DNA of 64,000 bases from Belliella pelovolcani (GCF_900156785.1 NZ_FTOP01000017.1:1-64000), one strand, 5' to 3'; positions 9,905 through 19,587 are shown, counted from the first letter of the stretch. Notes: generated from the letters alone by a model not told the origin. Translations and numbers: made by a program.

Positions 9905-9927
9905 CTTTATGCAAAGCCTGGAGGTTT

Positions 9928-10932
9928 ATGAGACACAAGCCATCATTTTTTCTAATTCTTTTTCTTTTAATCGCTTCTTGTCAACCAAACAAGAACAGTT
10001 CCTATGAGAGAAATTCAATGGAGGTAAAAGCCTTTATTGCTTTGCTTGATTTTGATTTTGAGGCTTTGGAACAAGAACTACAAGGTTTGGAAAATCTAAT
10101 TCAAAAACTTTATGCCTCAAAAGACAGTGTACTAGCTCTGGCAGATCGTAATATGTACAAGATTGAAGGACATTACGCTAATTCTGCTCCGAATGAAAAT
10201 CCTGCTTTGAGTACATTGTATCTGCCCATCATTCCCAATACCGATCCAAAGGCAATTGAGGAAATGTTGCTATTGACTAATCCTATTGATGAAGCTTTTA
10301 GAAGGGTGATTAATAATAATGAAGTCATATCTCAGGTTTATTTTAATAGCAAGGTGCAGTTCAATAGACTATATCCACCCTATGATGCTGCTACGATGCT
10401 TGATCCTGATTTGGATGTTACGGCTTATAATTTTTATTATGAGGCGGATGAAGTCAATAATCCAAAAAGAGAAATGGTCTGGGTTAAGGAGATTTATATT
10501 GATCCTGTCGGTAAGGGTTGGGTTGTTTCACTTCTGAATCCAGTATATATTGGTGATGAGCTCAAAATGGTGCTGGCTTTTGATATTTCCATCAATGTGA
10601 TTTTGGAGACTTATTTGTCACAAACTAATCGGAAGCTGGTCATTTTGGATGAAGCTGGGACTGTAATTGCAGGGAAAGCAAGAGCGATAGAAGCTTTGGC
10701 TCTACCTCCGTTGAAAAATCATACATACATACAAACAATCTCCTCCGACAGTTTTAGACCTGAAGAATACAATCTTTTTAAAAGTAAGAGTAAGGCGGTT
10801 AGAAGTATGATTTCCCATTTTCTGCTTTCAGGTGGAGACCAATATTTACTCCATGAAGGAGCAGAAAGTTTTGATGTTCATGCTTACAAAATGGAGAGAA
10901 CAGGTTGGTTAATATTAGATGTAGCAATTTGA
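9928..10932 (+). CDS. Lipoprotein with Cache-like sensor domain
   Basis: A 334-residue lipoprotein. The N-terminus has a hydrophobic stretch ending in IASC, with the lipidated Cys at residue 18. The mature part begins with a long amphipathic helix (about 25-75), then an alpha/beta segment including WVKEIYIDPVGKGWVVSLLNPVYIG and LVILDEAGTVIAG, patterns that resemble extracellular dCache ligand-binding domains. It has no kinase or transmembrane output domain of its own. Its stop shares one base with the start of the downstream hybrid kinase (TGATG, 10930-10934). A plausible role is a periplasmic ligand-binding partner of that kinase; this is inference. The Cache assignment is from pattern only. 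Confidence 0.65.
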   Translation: MRHKPSFFLILFLLIASCQPNKNSSYERNSMEVKAFIALLDFDFEALEQELQGLENLIQKLYASKDSVLALADRNMYKIEGHYANSAPNENPALSTLYLPIIPNTDPKAIEEMLLLTNPIDEAFRRVINNNEVISQVYFNSKVQFNRLYPPYDAATMLDPDLDVTAYNFYYEADEVNNPKREMVWVKEIYIDPVGKGWVVSLLNPVYIGDELKMVLAFDISINVILETYLSQTNRKLVILDEAGTVIAGKARAIEALALPPLKNHTYIQTISSDSFRPEEYNLFKSKSKAVRSMISHFLLSGGDQYLLHEGAESFDVHAYKMERTGWLILDVAI

Positions 10933-13826
10933 TGATAAAGGTTCAGAATCAGTATAATAGTTCTAATGGCAAGGCCTACCGGTGGTTTGTTGTTACTGGG
11001 ATTTTGGTTGTTTTACTGGTGGTTTTTCTAGCCTTCAATTTCTATGATGCGCTTTCCAAAAATCAACTTGAGGCAAGAAAGCAATTTCTTAATAAGCAGG
11101 TGGAATTGGCTGCAAAAGATATACAGAATCATTTTGGTATTACATATGATGATATGGTCTTTTTTGTCAATAACCTTGAGCCTTGGACTTACGATGTCCC
11201 TAACGAGCAATTGGCGTTTGAAGGGAGGACAAGAAGGATTTTCAACAATCATCGCAATCTCTTAGATACTATTGTGGTTGAATTTCCAGATCAAGTTGTG
11301 ACTTTTTATTTTGATCAAAGAAATAACTTTATTAAAAACTCTTTTGACACCATTGATGAAGCTATCCAAGATAAGGCGGCTTACATCAATTTTGAAAATC
11401 CTGTGAAAAATGTAAAAATCTGGGTAGCAGTCAATATAGATAGGTTTCTTGGAGATCAACTTGGCAATTACTATTTGGGAATTAATAGTGAGAAACTCTT
11501 GTACTTCAATGGACAACTTTTTGGTGTTTTTGAATATATGCCTACTAAGGGGTACAGCATTCAGCCGGATGTATTCAAGGCTATCCAAAAGGATATAGAT
11601 ATAGGTTTAAGGGGTAGCTATCAGGGGTTTTTGTCAAATCAACCAGAGAATAGAGAATTTGAAGCGTTGATTTTTCAATATCCATTCAGTCTATATCCAC
11701 TCAATGAAAAGTTCTCCGTGGTTTTTGTTCAAGATAGACAATCGATTACTTCTGGGGTTTTTTCAACCTATGCCTATTTATTAGCTGGTTTGATGTTTTT
11801 GCTGGTGGTTGTGATTTTGATTCTGTATCGATTTATCAAAAATTCTCAAGAGTCAAATATAAAACTTGCACAGAACTCAAATAAGATTGCTTCACTCTTT
11901 AGACAACAAAATCTACTCTTACAAGAATCTAGGGGCTTCATTTATTTCCAAGATGCAGAGCGGAGGATGACCAACGTAAGTGGGGAAGTCCTAAAGATTT
12001 TGGGCTATGATGAAGCAGAGTTTATTCAAGGATTCAAGTCTTTTATAGATCCTAAGGATGACAAAAAACTAGATGCTATCATTCAAAAAGCCATTCTCAA
12101 TAAAGAAGAAAGTTTTTCACTGGAGTTTAATTTTAAAAAAAAATCCGGAGAATGGTTGAGGGTACGTGTGTTTGAAAAGTTGTTTTACGATGACCAAGGA
12201 AATTTTACAGGAAATGTTGGCATTTGCACTGATATTCAAGATCGATTCTTGGCAGATCAAGAATTATTCAAAAGTAATAACAGGCTGATTTCAGTATTGA
12301 GAAGTTTACCTGACATCATTTTTATATATAATAATGAAGGTGTATTCTTAGATTATTATGTCCAAGACGAAAGTTTGTTGATAAGACCTGCTCGAGAATC
12401 GATAGGTAAATACATAAAAGATGTTCTTCCTGAGCCTTTGAGTTTAGAAATTATGGAAGGCTTTGAGAAGGTGAAACGTACTGGAAAACTCGTTAATATT
12501 GAATTTGAGGCCATTTCCCAATCGGGTAAAAAGATTTTTGAAACGAGGCTTTTCAAGTTAGATGATGACCGGGTGATTTCCATTGCCAGAGATATTACTG
12601 GTCAAAAACTTTGGGAGAAGGGGCTACAAGAAGCCATGGAGGCGGCTGAGCTTGCAAACAAGGCCAAGTCTGAGTTCTTGGCTAATATGAGCCATGAGAT
12701 CAGAACCCCTATGAATGGCTTGTTGGGTATCATAGGTCTGATGGAGAAAACCAATCTAGATGCTCAACAGCAAGAGTTTTTGCAAGTGATCAAAGATTCA
12801 GGACAATCACTATCTGTAATTATCAATGATATCCTTGATTACTCCAAGATAGAAGCAGGAATGATGAAATTGGAGGTAAGTAAGTTTCATTTTAAAAAAG
12901 AAATTGAGAAAATCTTAAAAATTTTCAATGGGCTAGTCCAAGAGAAACGGATTAGATTGAGGTATACTTTTGGCCCATTGATGCCTGAATATGTACAGCT
13001 AGATAGATCAAAACTTGGTCAAATTTTATTCAATCTTATTGGTAATGCTGTGAAATTTACACCCGAAGAGGGGGAGATTAGTATTCAAATCAATGGTGAA
13101 CTATTTATGGACACCAATGTCATTCTTCATTTTACTATCAAAGACTCAGGGATTGGAATTGCGGCAGATAAGATCAGTTCTTTGACTCAGCCATTTGTAC
13201 AAGCAGATGGAAGTACTACAAGAGAATACAAAGGTACTGGTCTTGGACTTGCCATTTCAGAGAAATTGATCGAATTGATGGGGGGGGAGTTGAATATTAC
13301 TAGCGAGCTTGGCAAAGGATCAGTTTTTTCATTCAATGTATATGGAACAGTTTGGCTGGAAGATGAGCATGATCTCAGCGAATTGGCAGAGCAAAAATCA
13401 GAAGAGTTTGAGTGGTTTGATATGGCTAAGGACTATCCAGTAGATATCTTATTGGTAGAGGATAATGAAACCAATCTGAAATTTATGCAGATGCTGATGA
13501 AAGAGCTCGGGTATGAAATTACTATTGCCAAAAATGGCGTAGAGGCTGTTTCAGCTGTACGAGAAAATCACTATGACCTTGTACTGATGGATATCCAAAT
13601 GCCTAAAATGAATGGACTAGAGGCTACAGAGATTATTCGACAAATGGAAGATGAAAAGAAATTTGTTCCGATCATTGGTTTGTCAGCAAATGCTTTTCAG
13701 GAAGACATCAATAAAGCTATATCAATAGGCATGGATGGCTATCTCACAAAACCTGTCCAAGTCCAAGAGATTGCACTAACTATCAAAAAACATCATCAGT
13801 TGAAAATAAAAAAAGAGGCGCTTTAG
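10932..13826 (+). CDS. Membrane hybrid sensor histidine kinase/response regulator
   Basis: A 964-residue hybrid kinase beginning at the ATG that overlaps the lipoprotein stop by one base; an upstream in-frame GTG at 10905 lies inside the lipoprotein gene and is not preferred. Order: TM1 (about 20-38), a periplasmic Cache-like region (about 40-275), TM2 (about 278-300), two PAS domains (about 325-435 and 445-560), HisKA with the phospho-accepting His near 587 (NMSHEIRTPMN), HATPase (N-box near 699, DSGIGI near 738, GTGLGLA near 768) and a receiver domain with the phosphorylatable Asp near 885 (LMDIQMP). No DNA-binding output domain or separate regulator follows, so the phosphate target is unknown. 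Confidence 0.93.
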   Translation: MIKVQNQYNSSNGKAYRWFVVTGILVVLLVVFLAFNFYDALSKNQLEARKQFLNKQVELAAKDIQNHFGITYDDMVFFVNNLEPWTYDVPNEQLAFEGRTRRIFNNHRNLLDTIVVEFPDQVVTFYFDQRNNFIKNSFDTIDEAIQDKAAYINFENPVKNVKIWVAVNIDRFLGDQLGNYYLGINSEKLLYFNGQLFGVFEYMPTKGYSIQPDVFKAIQKDIDIGLRGSYQGFLSNQPENREFEALIFQYPFSLYPLNEKFSVVFVQDRQSITSGVFSTYAYLLAGLMFLLVVVILILYRFIKNSQESNIKLAQNSNKIASLFRQQNLLLQESRGFIYFQDAERRMTNVSGEVLKILGYDEAEFIQGFKSFIDPKDDKKLDAIIQKAILNKEESFSLEFNFKKKSGEWLRVRVFEKLFYDDQGNFTGNVGICTDIQDRFLADQELFKSNNRLISVLRSLPDIIFIYNNEGVFLDYYVQDESLLIRPARESIGKYIKDVLPEPLSLEIMEGFEKVKRTGKLVNIEFEAISQSGKKIFETRLFKLDDDRVISIARDITGQKLWEKGLQEAMEAAELANKAKSEFLANMSHEIRTPMNGLLGIIGLMEKTNLDAQQQEFLQVIKDSGQSLSVIINDILDYSKIEAGMMKLEVSKFHFKKEIEKILKIFNGLVQEKRIRLRYTFGPLMPEYVQLDRSKLGQILFNLIGNAVKFTPEEGEISIQINGELFMDTNVILHFTIKDSGIGIAADKISSLTQPFVQADGSTTREYKGTGLGLAISEKLIELMGGELNITSELGKGSVFSFNVYGTVWLEDEHDLSELAEQKSEEFEWFDMAKDYPVDILLVEDNETNLKFMQMLMKELGYEITIAKNGVEAVSAVRENHYDLVLMDIQMPKMNGLEATEIIRQMEDEKKFVPIIGLSANAFQEDINKAISIGMDGYLTKPVQVQEIALTIKKHHQLKIKKEAL

Positions 13827-13837
13827 GCCTCTTTTTT
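13809..13837. terminator. Bidirectional terminator overlapping the kinase stop codon
   Basis: A stem of 11 bp (AAAAAAGAGGC pairing with GCCTCTTTTTT) encloses a 7-base loop. The TAG stop codon of the hybrid kinase (13824-13826) lies in that loop. It separates the rightward kinase from the convergent E2 gene, whose stop is seven bases further on, so it serves both strands. Confidence 0.85.
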
Positions 13838-13843
13838 CAAGTT

Positions 13844-15151
13844 TTAAAGTTCTGTTTCTAAATTGAAGGCTTCCAAGTAGTCAGCGACTCTTCTCACGAA
13901 CATGCCGCCGAGAGAACCGTCTACTACCCGGTGGTCGTAGGAGTGCGACAGGAACATTTTATGTCTGATGGCTATGACATCTCCTGTTGGTGTCTCTACT
14001 ACAGCAGGTTTTTTGGTGATCGCACCTACTGCAAGGATTGCTACTTGCGGCTGCATGATGATCGGTGTACCCATGACGTTGCCAAATGAACCCACATTAG
14101 AAATGGTATATGTTCCTCCTCCTAGCTCGTCTGGGGAAAGTTTGTTGTTTCTAGCTCTTGTTGCTAAGTCATTTACTTTCTTAGAAAGACCAGTCAAGTT
14201 GAATTGATCGGCATTTTTGATGTTAGGTACGATCAAATTTCCTGATGGCAATGCCACCGCTATTCCAATATTGATGTCTTTCTTCTTAATGATATTTTCA
14301 CCATCTACAGAGATATTGATCATAGGGAAATCTCTGATTGCTTTGGCTACGGCCTGTACGAAGAAAGGGGTAAAAGTAAGTGCTTCACCTTCTTTTTTCT
14401 TGTAGGCATCTTTCACTTTATTTCTCCAAAGTACGATATTGGTTACATCTGCTTCCACAAAAGAAGTCACATGTGGAGAAATACGCTTGGAGTCAAGCAT
14501 CCTTTGAGCAATCATTTTTCGCATTCTGTCCATTTCGATGATTTCGTCATGGGCAGAAATACTCACATCTACCTTAGGCATAGGTGCGCTCGCTGATGGT
14601 TTTGGGGCAGTAGCTTGTGGAGTAGGTTGTTGTTGTCCCCTGTTTTTGAGGTAGGCAAGCATATCATTTTTGGTGACTCTTCCATCCTTTCCTGTACCTG
14701 AGATTGAAGCCAATTCAGCTTTGGATATGTTTTCTTCCTTGGCAATACTCTGTACCAATGGAGAATAAAAGCGATCATCACCTTTAGAGTCATCTGATGA
14801 AGATGTCGAAACCAATGTAGCTGTTTGCGCTGGAGCGGCTGCGATCAAATCCTCTTTCTCTGCAACATTTGAAGAAGATGCTGGAGCAGAGGTTGTAGTA
14901 GCTACTTCCGCATCAGTCTCTATGATGGCAATAGGAGCACCTACTGCAACTACATCTCCTTCTTTGACTAAAATTTGCTTCAAAATGCCTCCATGAATTG
15001 CAGGGACTTCAGTATCCACCTTATCTGTAGCTACTTCCAAGACAGACTCATCTTGCTCGATTTTGTCTCCTTCTTTCTTTAGCCAAGTTAGGATGGTTCC
15101 CTCTATAATGCTTTCACCCATCTTGGGCATTACCATTTCTACAGTTGCCAT
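13844..15151 (-). CDS. Dihydrolipoamide acyltransferase E2 of a 2-oxoacid dehydrogenase complex
   Basis: A 435-residue E2 component. An N-terminal lipoyl domain (1-77) has the lipoylated Lys in TDKVDTE. After an Ala/Ser/Thr-rich linker comes the E1/E3-binding domain (about 128-168), then a second Pro/Ala linker, then the catalytic CoA acyltransferase domain (about 205-435) with the HSYDHRVVDG motif holding the active-site His and Asp. It transfers an acyl group from the lipoyl arm to CoA. A single lipoyl domain, and catalytic-domain wording closer to branched-chain E2s than to PDH E2, suggest a branched-chain 2-oxoacid dehydrogenase, but E1 and E3 are not adjacent, so the substrate is uncertain. 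It stands as a single gene between a terminator and cinA. Confidence 0.88.
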   Translation of the reverse strand: MATVEMVMPKMGESIIEGTILTWLKKEGDKIEQDESVLEVATDKVDTEVPAIHGGILKQILVKEGDVVAVGAPIAIIETDAEVATTTSAPASSSNVAEKEDLIAAAPAQTATLVSTSSSDDSKGDDRFYSPLVQSIAKEENISKAELASISGTGKDGRVTKNDMLAYLKNRGQQQPTPQATAPKPSASAPMPKVDVSISAHDEIIEMDRMRKMIAQRMLDSKRISPHVTSFVEADVTNIVLWRNKVKDAYKKKEGEALTFTPFFVQAVAKAIRDFPMINISVDGENIIKKKDINIGIAVALPSGNLIVPNIKNADQFNLTGLSKKVNDLATRARNNKLSPDELGGGTYTISNVGSFGNVMGTPIIMQPQVAILAVGAITKKPAVVETPTGDVIAIRHKMFLSHSYDHRVVDGSLGGMFVRRVADYLEAFNLETEL

Positions 15152-15234
15152 GTTTGTATTATTTAATTGGGTTTATTTCTGACTTTTAAAATTAAATTTT
15201 ATTTTAGGTAATACAAAATCATTTAATAAAATTT

Positions 15235-16500
15235 TTATTCTGTTTTTCCTAAAATACATAATCGTAACAAATTCAATGCTGCTACAGCTGTCAACTGGAT
15301 GTTCAGCATTCTATCATGAGTCAGTTGCAGTTTTTTACTGACTGTTTTTCCTTCATAAGCACAAGCGATCCAAACCGTGCCAACTGGTTTTTCTTTCCAA
15401 CCTCCATCTGGGCCTGCTATACCACTACTTGCCAAGCCATAATCTGCACCAAACATTGTTCGGATATTTTCTGCCATTTGGATGATAGTTTCCTCACTCA
15501 CAGCCCCATGCTTTTTCAAAATCTCAGCTTCCACATCTAGAATTTCATTTTTGAACTGATTGTGATAGGGGACTAGTGTGCCCTGAAAATACTTACTGCT
15601 TCCTGGTATACTAGTAATTAGATGTGAGATATAACCTCCCGAGCAGCTTTCTGCCAAAGCTACTTTTTTATTTGCCTGTTTCAAAAGTCTACCAATGGAT
15701 TCTTCCAAGCTTTCATGGTTGTAGCCGTAGATGTACTTGTCAATTAAAGGCTTGACTTGGTCGATCACTGTCTCTACATCAGCTTGAAGTTCGTCATAGT
15801 CATCTCCAAAAGCTGTCAATCGCAACCTGACTTGACCGAGTGATGGGAGATAGGCCAGCTTGATATGTTCTGGTAGGTTTTTTTCCCAGTCCTTAATTAC
15901 ATCTGCGAGCCAGCTTTCACCAATCCCTACTGTCTTGATTACTTTATGATAGATGATTGGGAGAGGGTAGAGTGATTTGATTTTGGGAATTACGAAATCA
16001 TTCATCAATTTCTTCATTTCATGAGGCACACCAGGCATAGACATCCAAACTTTTCCATTTTCCTCAAACCACATGCCTGGAGCAGTTCCTACTTCATTTG
16101 GGACATAGGTACATTTGGTGGGGAGGTGAGCCTGCAATCTGTTTAATTCAGTAAGCTCTCTTCCTCTTTTTTCAAAAAATGTCCTTACCGCTTCCAAGGC
16201 TTCGGGTACCAGTTCAATGGAACAGTTAAAGTATTCTGCCAGAAGTGGCTTGGTCAGGTCGTCATTTGTAGGGCCTAGTCCACCTGTCATCAAGATGATA
16301 TCTGCGCGCTTTTCGGCATCTTCAAATGCTGCCATCATGGAATCTCTATTATCACCAACGGTCGTTCTTCTTACGACCCGAACACCAATTTTATCCAACT
16401 CTTGGCTGATCCAATGACTATTGGTGTCTATGATCTGACCATAAAGAAGCTCGTCTCCTATGGCTAAAATCTCGGCTGTGATCTCTTTGTAATTGGTCAT
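15235..16500 (-). CDS. cinA: CinA family nicotinamide-nucleotide amidohydrolase
   Basis: A 421-residue two-domain CinA protein. The N-terminal half is the MoCF/COG1058 domain (LLYGQIIDTNSHWISQ, then TGGLGPTNDDLT). The C-terminal half is the amidohydrolase domain (AESCSGGYISH, SSGIAGPDGG). The family hydrolyses NMN to NaMN and recycles damaged pyridine nucleotides; the competence link known from Gram-positives is not implied here. It is cytosolic. The start ATG at 16500 gives the expected full length. It is followed by an AT-rich 83-bp gap before the E2 gene on the same strand. Confidence 0.92.
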   Translation of the reverse strand: MTNYKEITAEILAIGDELLYGQIIDTNSHWISQELDKIGVRVVRRTTVGDNRDSMMAAFEDAEKRADIILMTGGLGPTNDDLTKPLLAEYFNCSIELVPEALEAVRTFFEKRGRELTELNRLQAHLPTKCTYVPNEVGTAPGMWFEENGKVWMSMPGVPHEMKKLMNDFVIPKIKSLYPLPIIYHKVIKTVGIGESWLADVIKDWEKNLPEHIKLAYLPSLGQVRLRLTAFGDDYDELQADVETVIDQVKPLIDKYIYGYNHESLEESIGRLLKQANKKVALAESCSGGYISHLITSIPGSSKYFQGTLVPYHNQFKNEILDVEAEILKKHGAVSEETIIQMAENIRTMFGADYGLASSGIAGPDGGWKEKPVGTVWIACAYEGKTVSKKLQLTHDRMLNIQLTAVAALNLLRLCILGKTE

Positions 16501-16563
16501 TTTTGGGTAATCTTATGCTTAAAGAGAATGATTAGTAATGTGATTTTTAGTGTAATCTCTCGA

Positions 16564-17349
16564 CTATCTAACTTTGGCTTTTCTGATAAGTTTTGAAAAG
16601 ACTTTTGGGAAGAAACGCTTCAAGTATACCGCCAAAACTTCTTTTCCCCCTATTAGCACTTCCTCTTTTTTGCGATCTAAAGCCTTTTTGATTGCTTGGG
16701 CACAATCTTCGGGACTCATTCCTTTGTCCTGTGCATCATCCATTTCGTTAAGTGGAGTGCCATCAGCCGTGAGGGCATTGATGGAGACATTGGTGCGTAT
16801 GAAACCGGGACAAATCATAGTTACCCCAATGTTTTCTTTATATATCTCAGCTCTCAAGGAATCAAAGAAACCATGCAGAGCATGCTTGGCAGCGGCATAA
16901 GATGACCTATAAGGGGAACCAAATTTCCCAACTAAACTGCTCACAACACCAAAATGCCCTGATTTTCTAGCTACAAAGTGTGGGAGAATCGCCTTACTCA
17001 AAGCGATTGTTCCGAAAAAATCAATCTCCATTATTCTTCTATCCACTTCTAGACGAGTTTCTAAGGCAAGGGATCTTTGGCTAATTCCTCCATTGTTGAT
17101 CAAAAGGTCTATGTGCCCAAATGCCTTGACTGCTTCTGCTACTATTTCAGAGAATAGGGAGCTATCAGCAAGGTCTAAAGGGAGTATATAGATGGTTTCT
17201 GAATTTTGACAAGTTGCTTTTACTTTTTCTAAAGCTTCTCTTTTTCTACTGGATATGATTACTTTCCAGCCACCTTCATGGTAAGCCCTTACCAAGGCCT
17301 CGCCTATTCCAGAAGATGCTCCTGTGATCCATACTACTGATGCTTTCAT
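16564..17349 (-). CDS. SDR family NAD(P)-dependent oxidoreductase
   Basis: A 261-residue classical short-chain dehydrogenase. The Rossmann motif TGASSGIGEA is at residues 9-18, NNGG near 88, and the catalytic YAAAK near 150-154 with an upstream Ser (SSLV). The C-terminus is basic (FFPKVFSKLIRKAKVR) and resembles DhrS7-like SDRs associated with membranes, but no TM helix is evident. The substrate is unknown. The gene starts within an ATGA overlap with the DHFR stop, so it is co-translated with folA. Confidence 0.88.
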   Translation of the reverse strand: MKASVVWITGASSGIGEALVRAYHEGGWKVIISSRKREALEKVKATCQNSETIYILPLDLADSSLFSEIVAEAVKAFGHIDLLINNGGISQRSLALETRLEVDRRIMEIDFFGTIALSKAILPHFVARKSGHFGVVSSLVGKFGSPYRSSYAAAKHALHGFFDSLRAEIYKENIGVTMICPGFIRTNVSINALTADGTPLNEMDDAQDKGMSPEDCAQAIKKALDRKKEEVLIGGKEVLAVYLKRFFPKVFSKLIRKAKVR

Positions 17350-17846
17350 GGATTGACTCTTTTGTAAATCACAAACTTGAAATCATACTCGTTTTTTTCA
17401 TCCTTAGAGAATTGTTCTGACTGGACAATCTTCCAAGCCTTGGAGTCGAATTCTGGGAAAAAGACATCCCCGTCAGGCTCCGCATCCACTTCGGTGATGA
17501 GCATTTCATCACAAAACTGTATTGCATCCTTATATATTTGTGCTCCACCAATGATAAACACTTGATCTAAGTTTCTACTTATACCCAATTGAATCGCCTC
17601 TTCAAGGGAATTGACTAGATGATGACCCTCTGGAATTTTAAAGTCTTTATTTCTACTAATAACGATTGAAGTGCGATTGGGCAGTGGTTTGCCCATTGAT
17701 TCATAGGTTTTTCTACCCATGATGATATGGTGGCCTGTTGTATGTTTTTTGAAGAGCTTCAAATCTGAAGAAAGTCTCCAAATTAACTGATTGTCTTTGC
17801 CTATTACATTGTTTTTGGCTTTGGCGACGATTAGGGAAATTTTCAA
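17346..17846 (-). CDS. folA: Dihydrofolate reductase
   Basis: A 166-residue DHFR, the usual length for bacteria. It reduces dihydrofolate with NADPH to give tetrahydrofolate. The N-terminal IVAKAKNNVIGKDNQLIWRL contains the folate-binding region, where Trp and the helix Asp (SSDLKLFKK) match known active-site positions. MGRKTYESMGKPLPNR is the NADPH-binding block, and FIIGGAQIY is the C-terminal nucleotide motif. It is the first gene of a two-gene unit with the SDR. It fits with the folate-using metH/metF genes elsewhere in the window, although those are not linked to it. Confidence 0.95.
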   Translation of the reverse strand: MKISLIVAKAKNNVIGKDNQLIWRLSSDLKLFKKHTTGHHIIMGRKTYESMGKPLPNRTSIVISRNKDFKIPEGHHLVNSLEEAIQLGISRNLDQVFIIGGAQIYKDAIQFCDEMLITEVDAEPDGDVFFPEFDSKAWKIVQSEQFSKDEKNEYDFKFVIYKRVNP

Positions 17847-18016
17847 GACGGTATACTATAGGTTAGGAACACAAGATACCAAGGTTTTTGAAGGCAAAAA
17901 ATCAAATTGTCAAAATGAATTTAGAGTATTCGATATTTTATGTTTTGGACTAGTTTGGAGCCATGCTAATTGGAAATGTTTTTTATTTATGACAACAGAC
18001 CTGCATCTAAAAAATG

Positions 18017-18053
18017 AAAAGTCCATCAATTCTTTTAAAATAGATGGACTTTT
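18017..18053. terminator. Intrinsic terminator downstream of the DUF4412 gene
   Basis: An 11-bp stem (AAAAGTCCATC with GATGGACTTTT) closes a 15-base AT loop and is flanked by T-rich tracts on both strands. It lies between the end of the DUF4412 gene and the start of folA, both leftward, and most likely ends the DUF4412 transcript. Confidence 0.7.
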
Positions 18054-18082
18054 TTTTAATAATTTAGATTGGTAACCTTTTC

Positions 18083-19009
18083 TTATTTATTTTCTCCTTT
18101 GAGGATATTTGGATAGTCCTTCATAATAAAACTAGAAGGGCTGTTATCATTGATCTCAGTTATCTTAATTTCGCTTTTAGATTGATCTTTGTGGCTTTCG
18201 AAATACATCTCCATCATGTGGCCATTTGGAAGATTGTCCATTTTAGTGCTTTGCTGCTGATAAGCTTTGGTGCCCATAAGAGGATTTCCTTCACCCCAAA
18301 ATGATCCACTTCCTTTGATTGGCTTATCTGTAATCCAATATATTGCTTTTCCATCTTCTGATTCTGCAATATATTCTTCACAGGTATATCCATGTATGAC
18401 TTTGCTATTGCCTGATTTGCGAATGGTGAAATCCGCATCTTCCAAATCGTTTTCCCAATCTGTCATATCTACTCCCTCTGACATTGCTTCAAAATCATAA
18501 CTATAAGCCATGCTATTTTTCTTTCCATCGGAATCTATTAAGAAAATCGAAGCATTTCGCTCCATATCATAGATGAGAACGGTCTTGGCATTACTTTTTT
18601 TATCCTGATTTTCAAATTCCATCGCAACTGCATTGTCACTTTCAGAGATATATGTTTTCATCATAAAAGGGTCTAAATCTTTCCCTTTTTCATCTACACT
18701 TTTGACAACCATGGTTGTGTAACCGTCAAACTTATAAGTATCTGAAACTTCTACATCCATAGAAATTCCACTCAGGATTTTTTCCATGTTGAACCCACCA
18801 GAAGGCATGTCAGAACCATAGATGTTTTCAAATGCTTTTTCAAGTTGTCTTTGGGCGATATTCTCCGCTTCTTTTTCAACTCTCTTTTCTAAAGCATTAC
18901 TAAGTCCTCTACTCGCTGCTTGCTTCAATCTGTTGCCAATTTGTGCTTCTGATTCTGCTGCTGATGATAAGAGAAAAATCAGTAAGAAAAGTTTTATCAT
19001 TTTTTTCAT
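18083..19009 (-). CDS. Secreted DUF4412-type protein
   Basis: A 308-residue exported protein. A Lys-rich N-terminus and a hydrophobic core end at SEAQIG, a typical Bacteroidota signal-peptidase I site near residue 22. A helical segment follows (about 25-65), then a beta-rich domain with the HGYTCEEYIAE and IYWITDKPI patterns that mark DUF4412-type periplasmic proteins. The molecular function of this family is unknown. It is a single gene with its own terminator and weak -7-like sequence just upstream (TCTATTTG). Confidence 0.75.
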   Translation of the reverse strand: MKKMIKLFLLIFLLSSAAESEAQIGNRLKQAASRGLSNALEKRVEKEAENIAQRQLEKAFENIYGSDMPSGGFNMEKILSGISMDVEVSDTYKFDGYTTMVVKSVDEKGKDLDPFMMKTYISESDNAVAMEFENQDKKSNAKTVLIYDMERNASIFLIDSDGKKNSMAYSYDFEAMSEGVDMTDWENDLEDADFTIRKSGNSKVIHGYTCEEYIAESEDGKAIYWITDKPIKGSGSFWGEGNPLMGTKAYQQQSTKMDNLPNGHMMEMYFESHKDQSKSEIKITEINDNSPSSFIMKDYPNILKGENK

Positions 19010-19131
19010 AACAAATAGATTTTAAATAAGGGTCTAAAATTACCATTTGCTGTGATGAAATTCAAAAAATACGATTGTTAAATTTTAGAATCTATTAATG
19101 ATCAAGGAGGTAGGCGGTAGAGAAGTGCTGA

Positions 19132-19587
19132 TTAGGGAAAAAGTCTAGCGTCAAATCGAAGTGGTGAAATTGAAAGTATTTCTAAGTTGTCAAATTGAGG
19201 ATGCATGGGGTTGATTATATAATTATTCTCCTCAGGTACCACAGCCGAAGGAACTTGAAGTATAAAATATTTCCTCTCCAATAAAAATTCGTCTCCTATA
19301 TCTTGGGTAAAGTGGCTAGGAGGAGATTCTTTCCAAGAAGGATCCAAGTCCTCCATTGGGACTTTTTTAATTAACAATTCTGGAACTTGGATTTTGACCA
19401 ATTGTAGGTCTTTGGGGACTTTAATAGGATTGATGTGTACGGCTACTTCCAACATGGCCAAAGATATGGAAGCAGCTGTGTAAAGTGCAGGTTTTCCTTT
19501 ACTATTCCATCTTGCACCATAGAGCATGGCACCTTTTCCACTTAGGTCATTAGCGTATGCTTCTCTGCTGATGCGATAGACTATCAT
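19132..19587 (-). CDS. RES domain toxin (NAD+ phosphorylase family)
   Basis: A 151-residue RES-domain protein, the toxin of Xre/MbcA/ParS-RES type II modules. Family members degrade NAD+ and stop growth (known from mycobacterial MbcT and RES-Xre pairs). The diagnostic Arg is in VYRIS, followed by GARWNSKG, then the Glu in ISLAMLEVAVH and a C-terminal Ser/Arg segment (SPLRFDARL). Its start overlaps the antitoxin stop by 4 bp. The reading frame is intact and full length, so the module is likely active. Confidence 0.88.
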   Translation of the reverse strand: MIVYRISREAYANDLSGKGAMLYGARWNSKGKPALYTAASISLAMLEVAVHINPIKVPKDLQLVKIQVPELLIKKVPMEDLDPSWKESPPSHFTQDIGDEFLLERKYFILQVPSAVVPEENNYIINPMHPQFDNLEILSISPLRFDARLFP

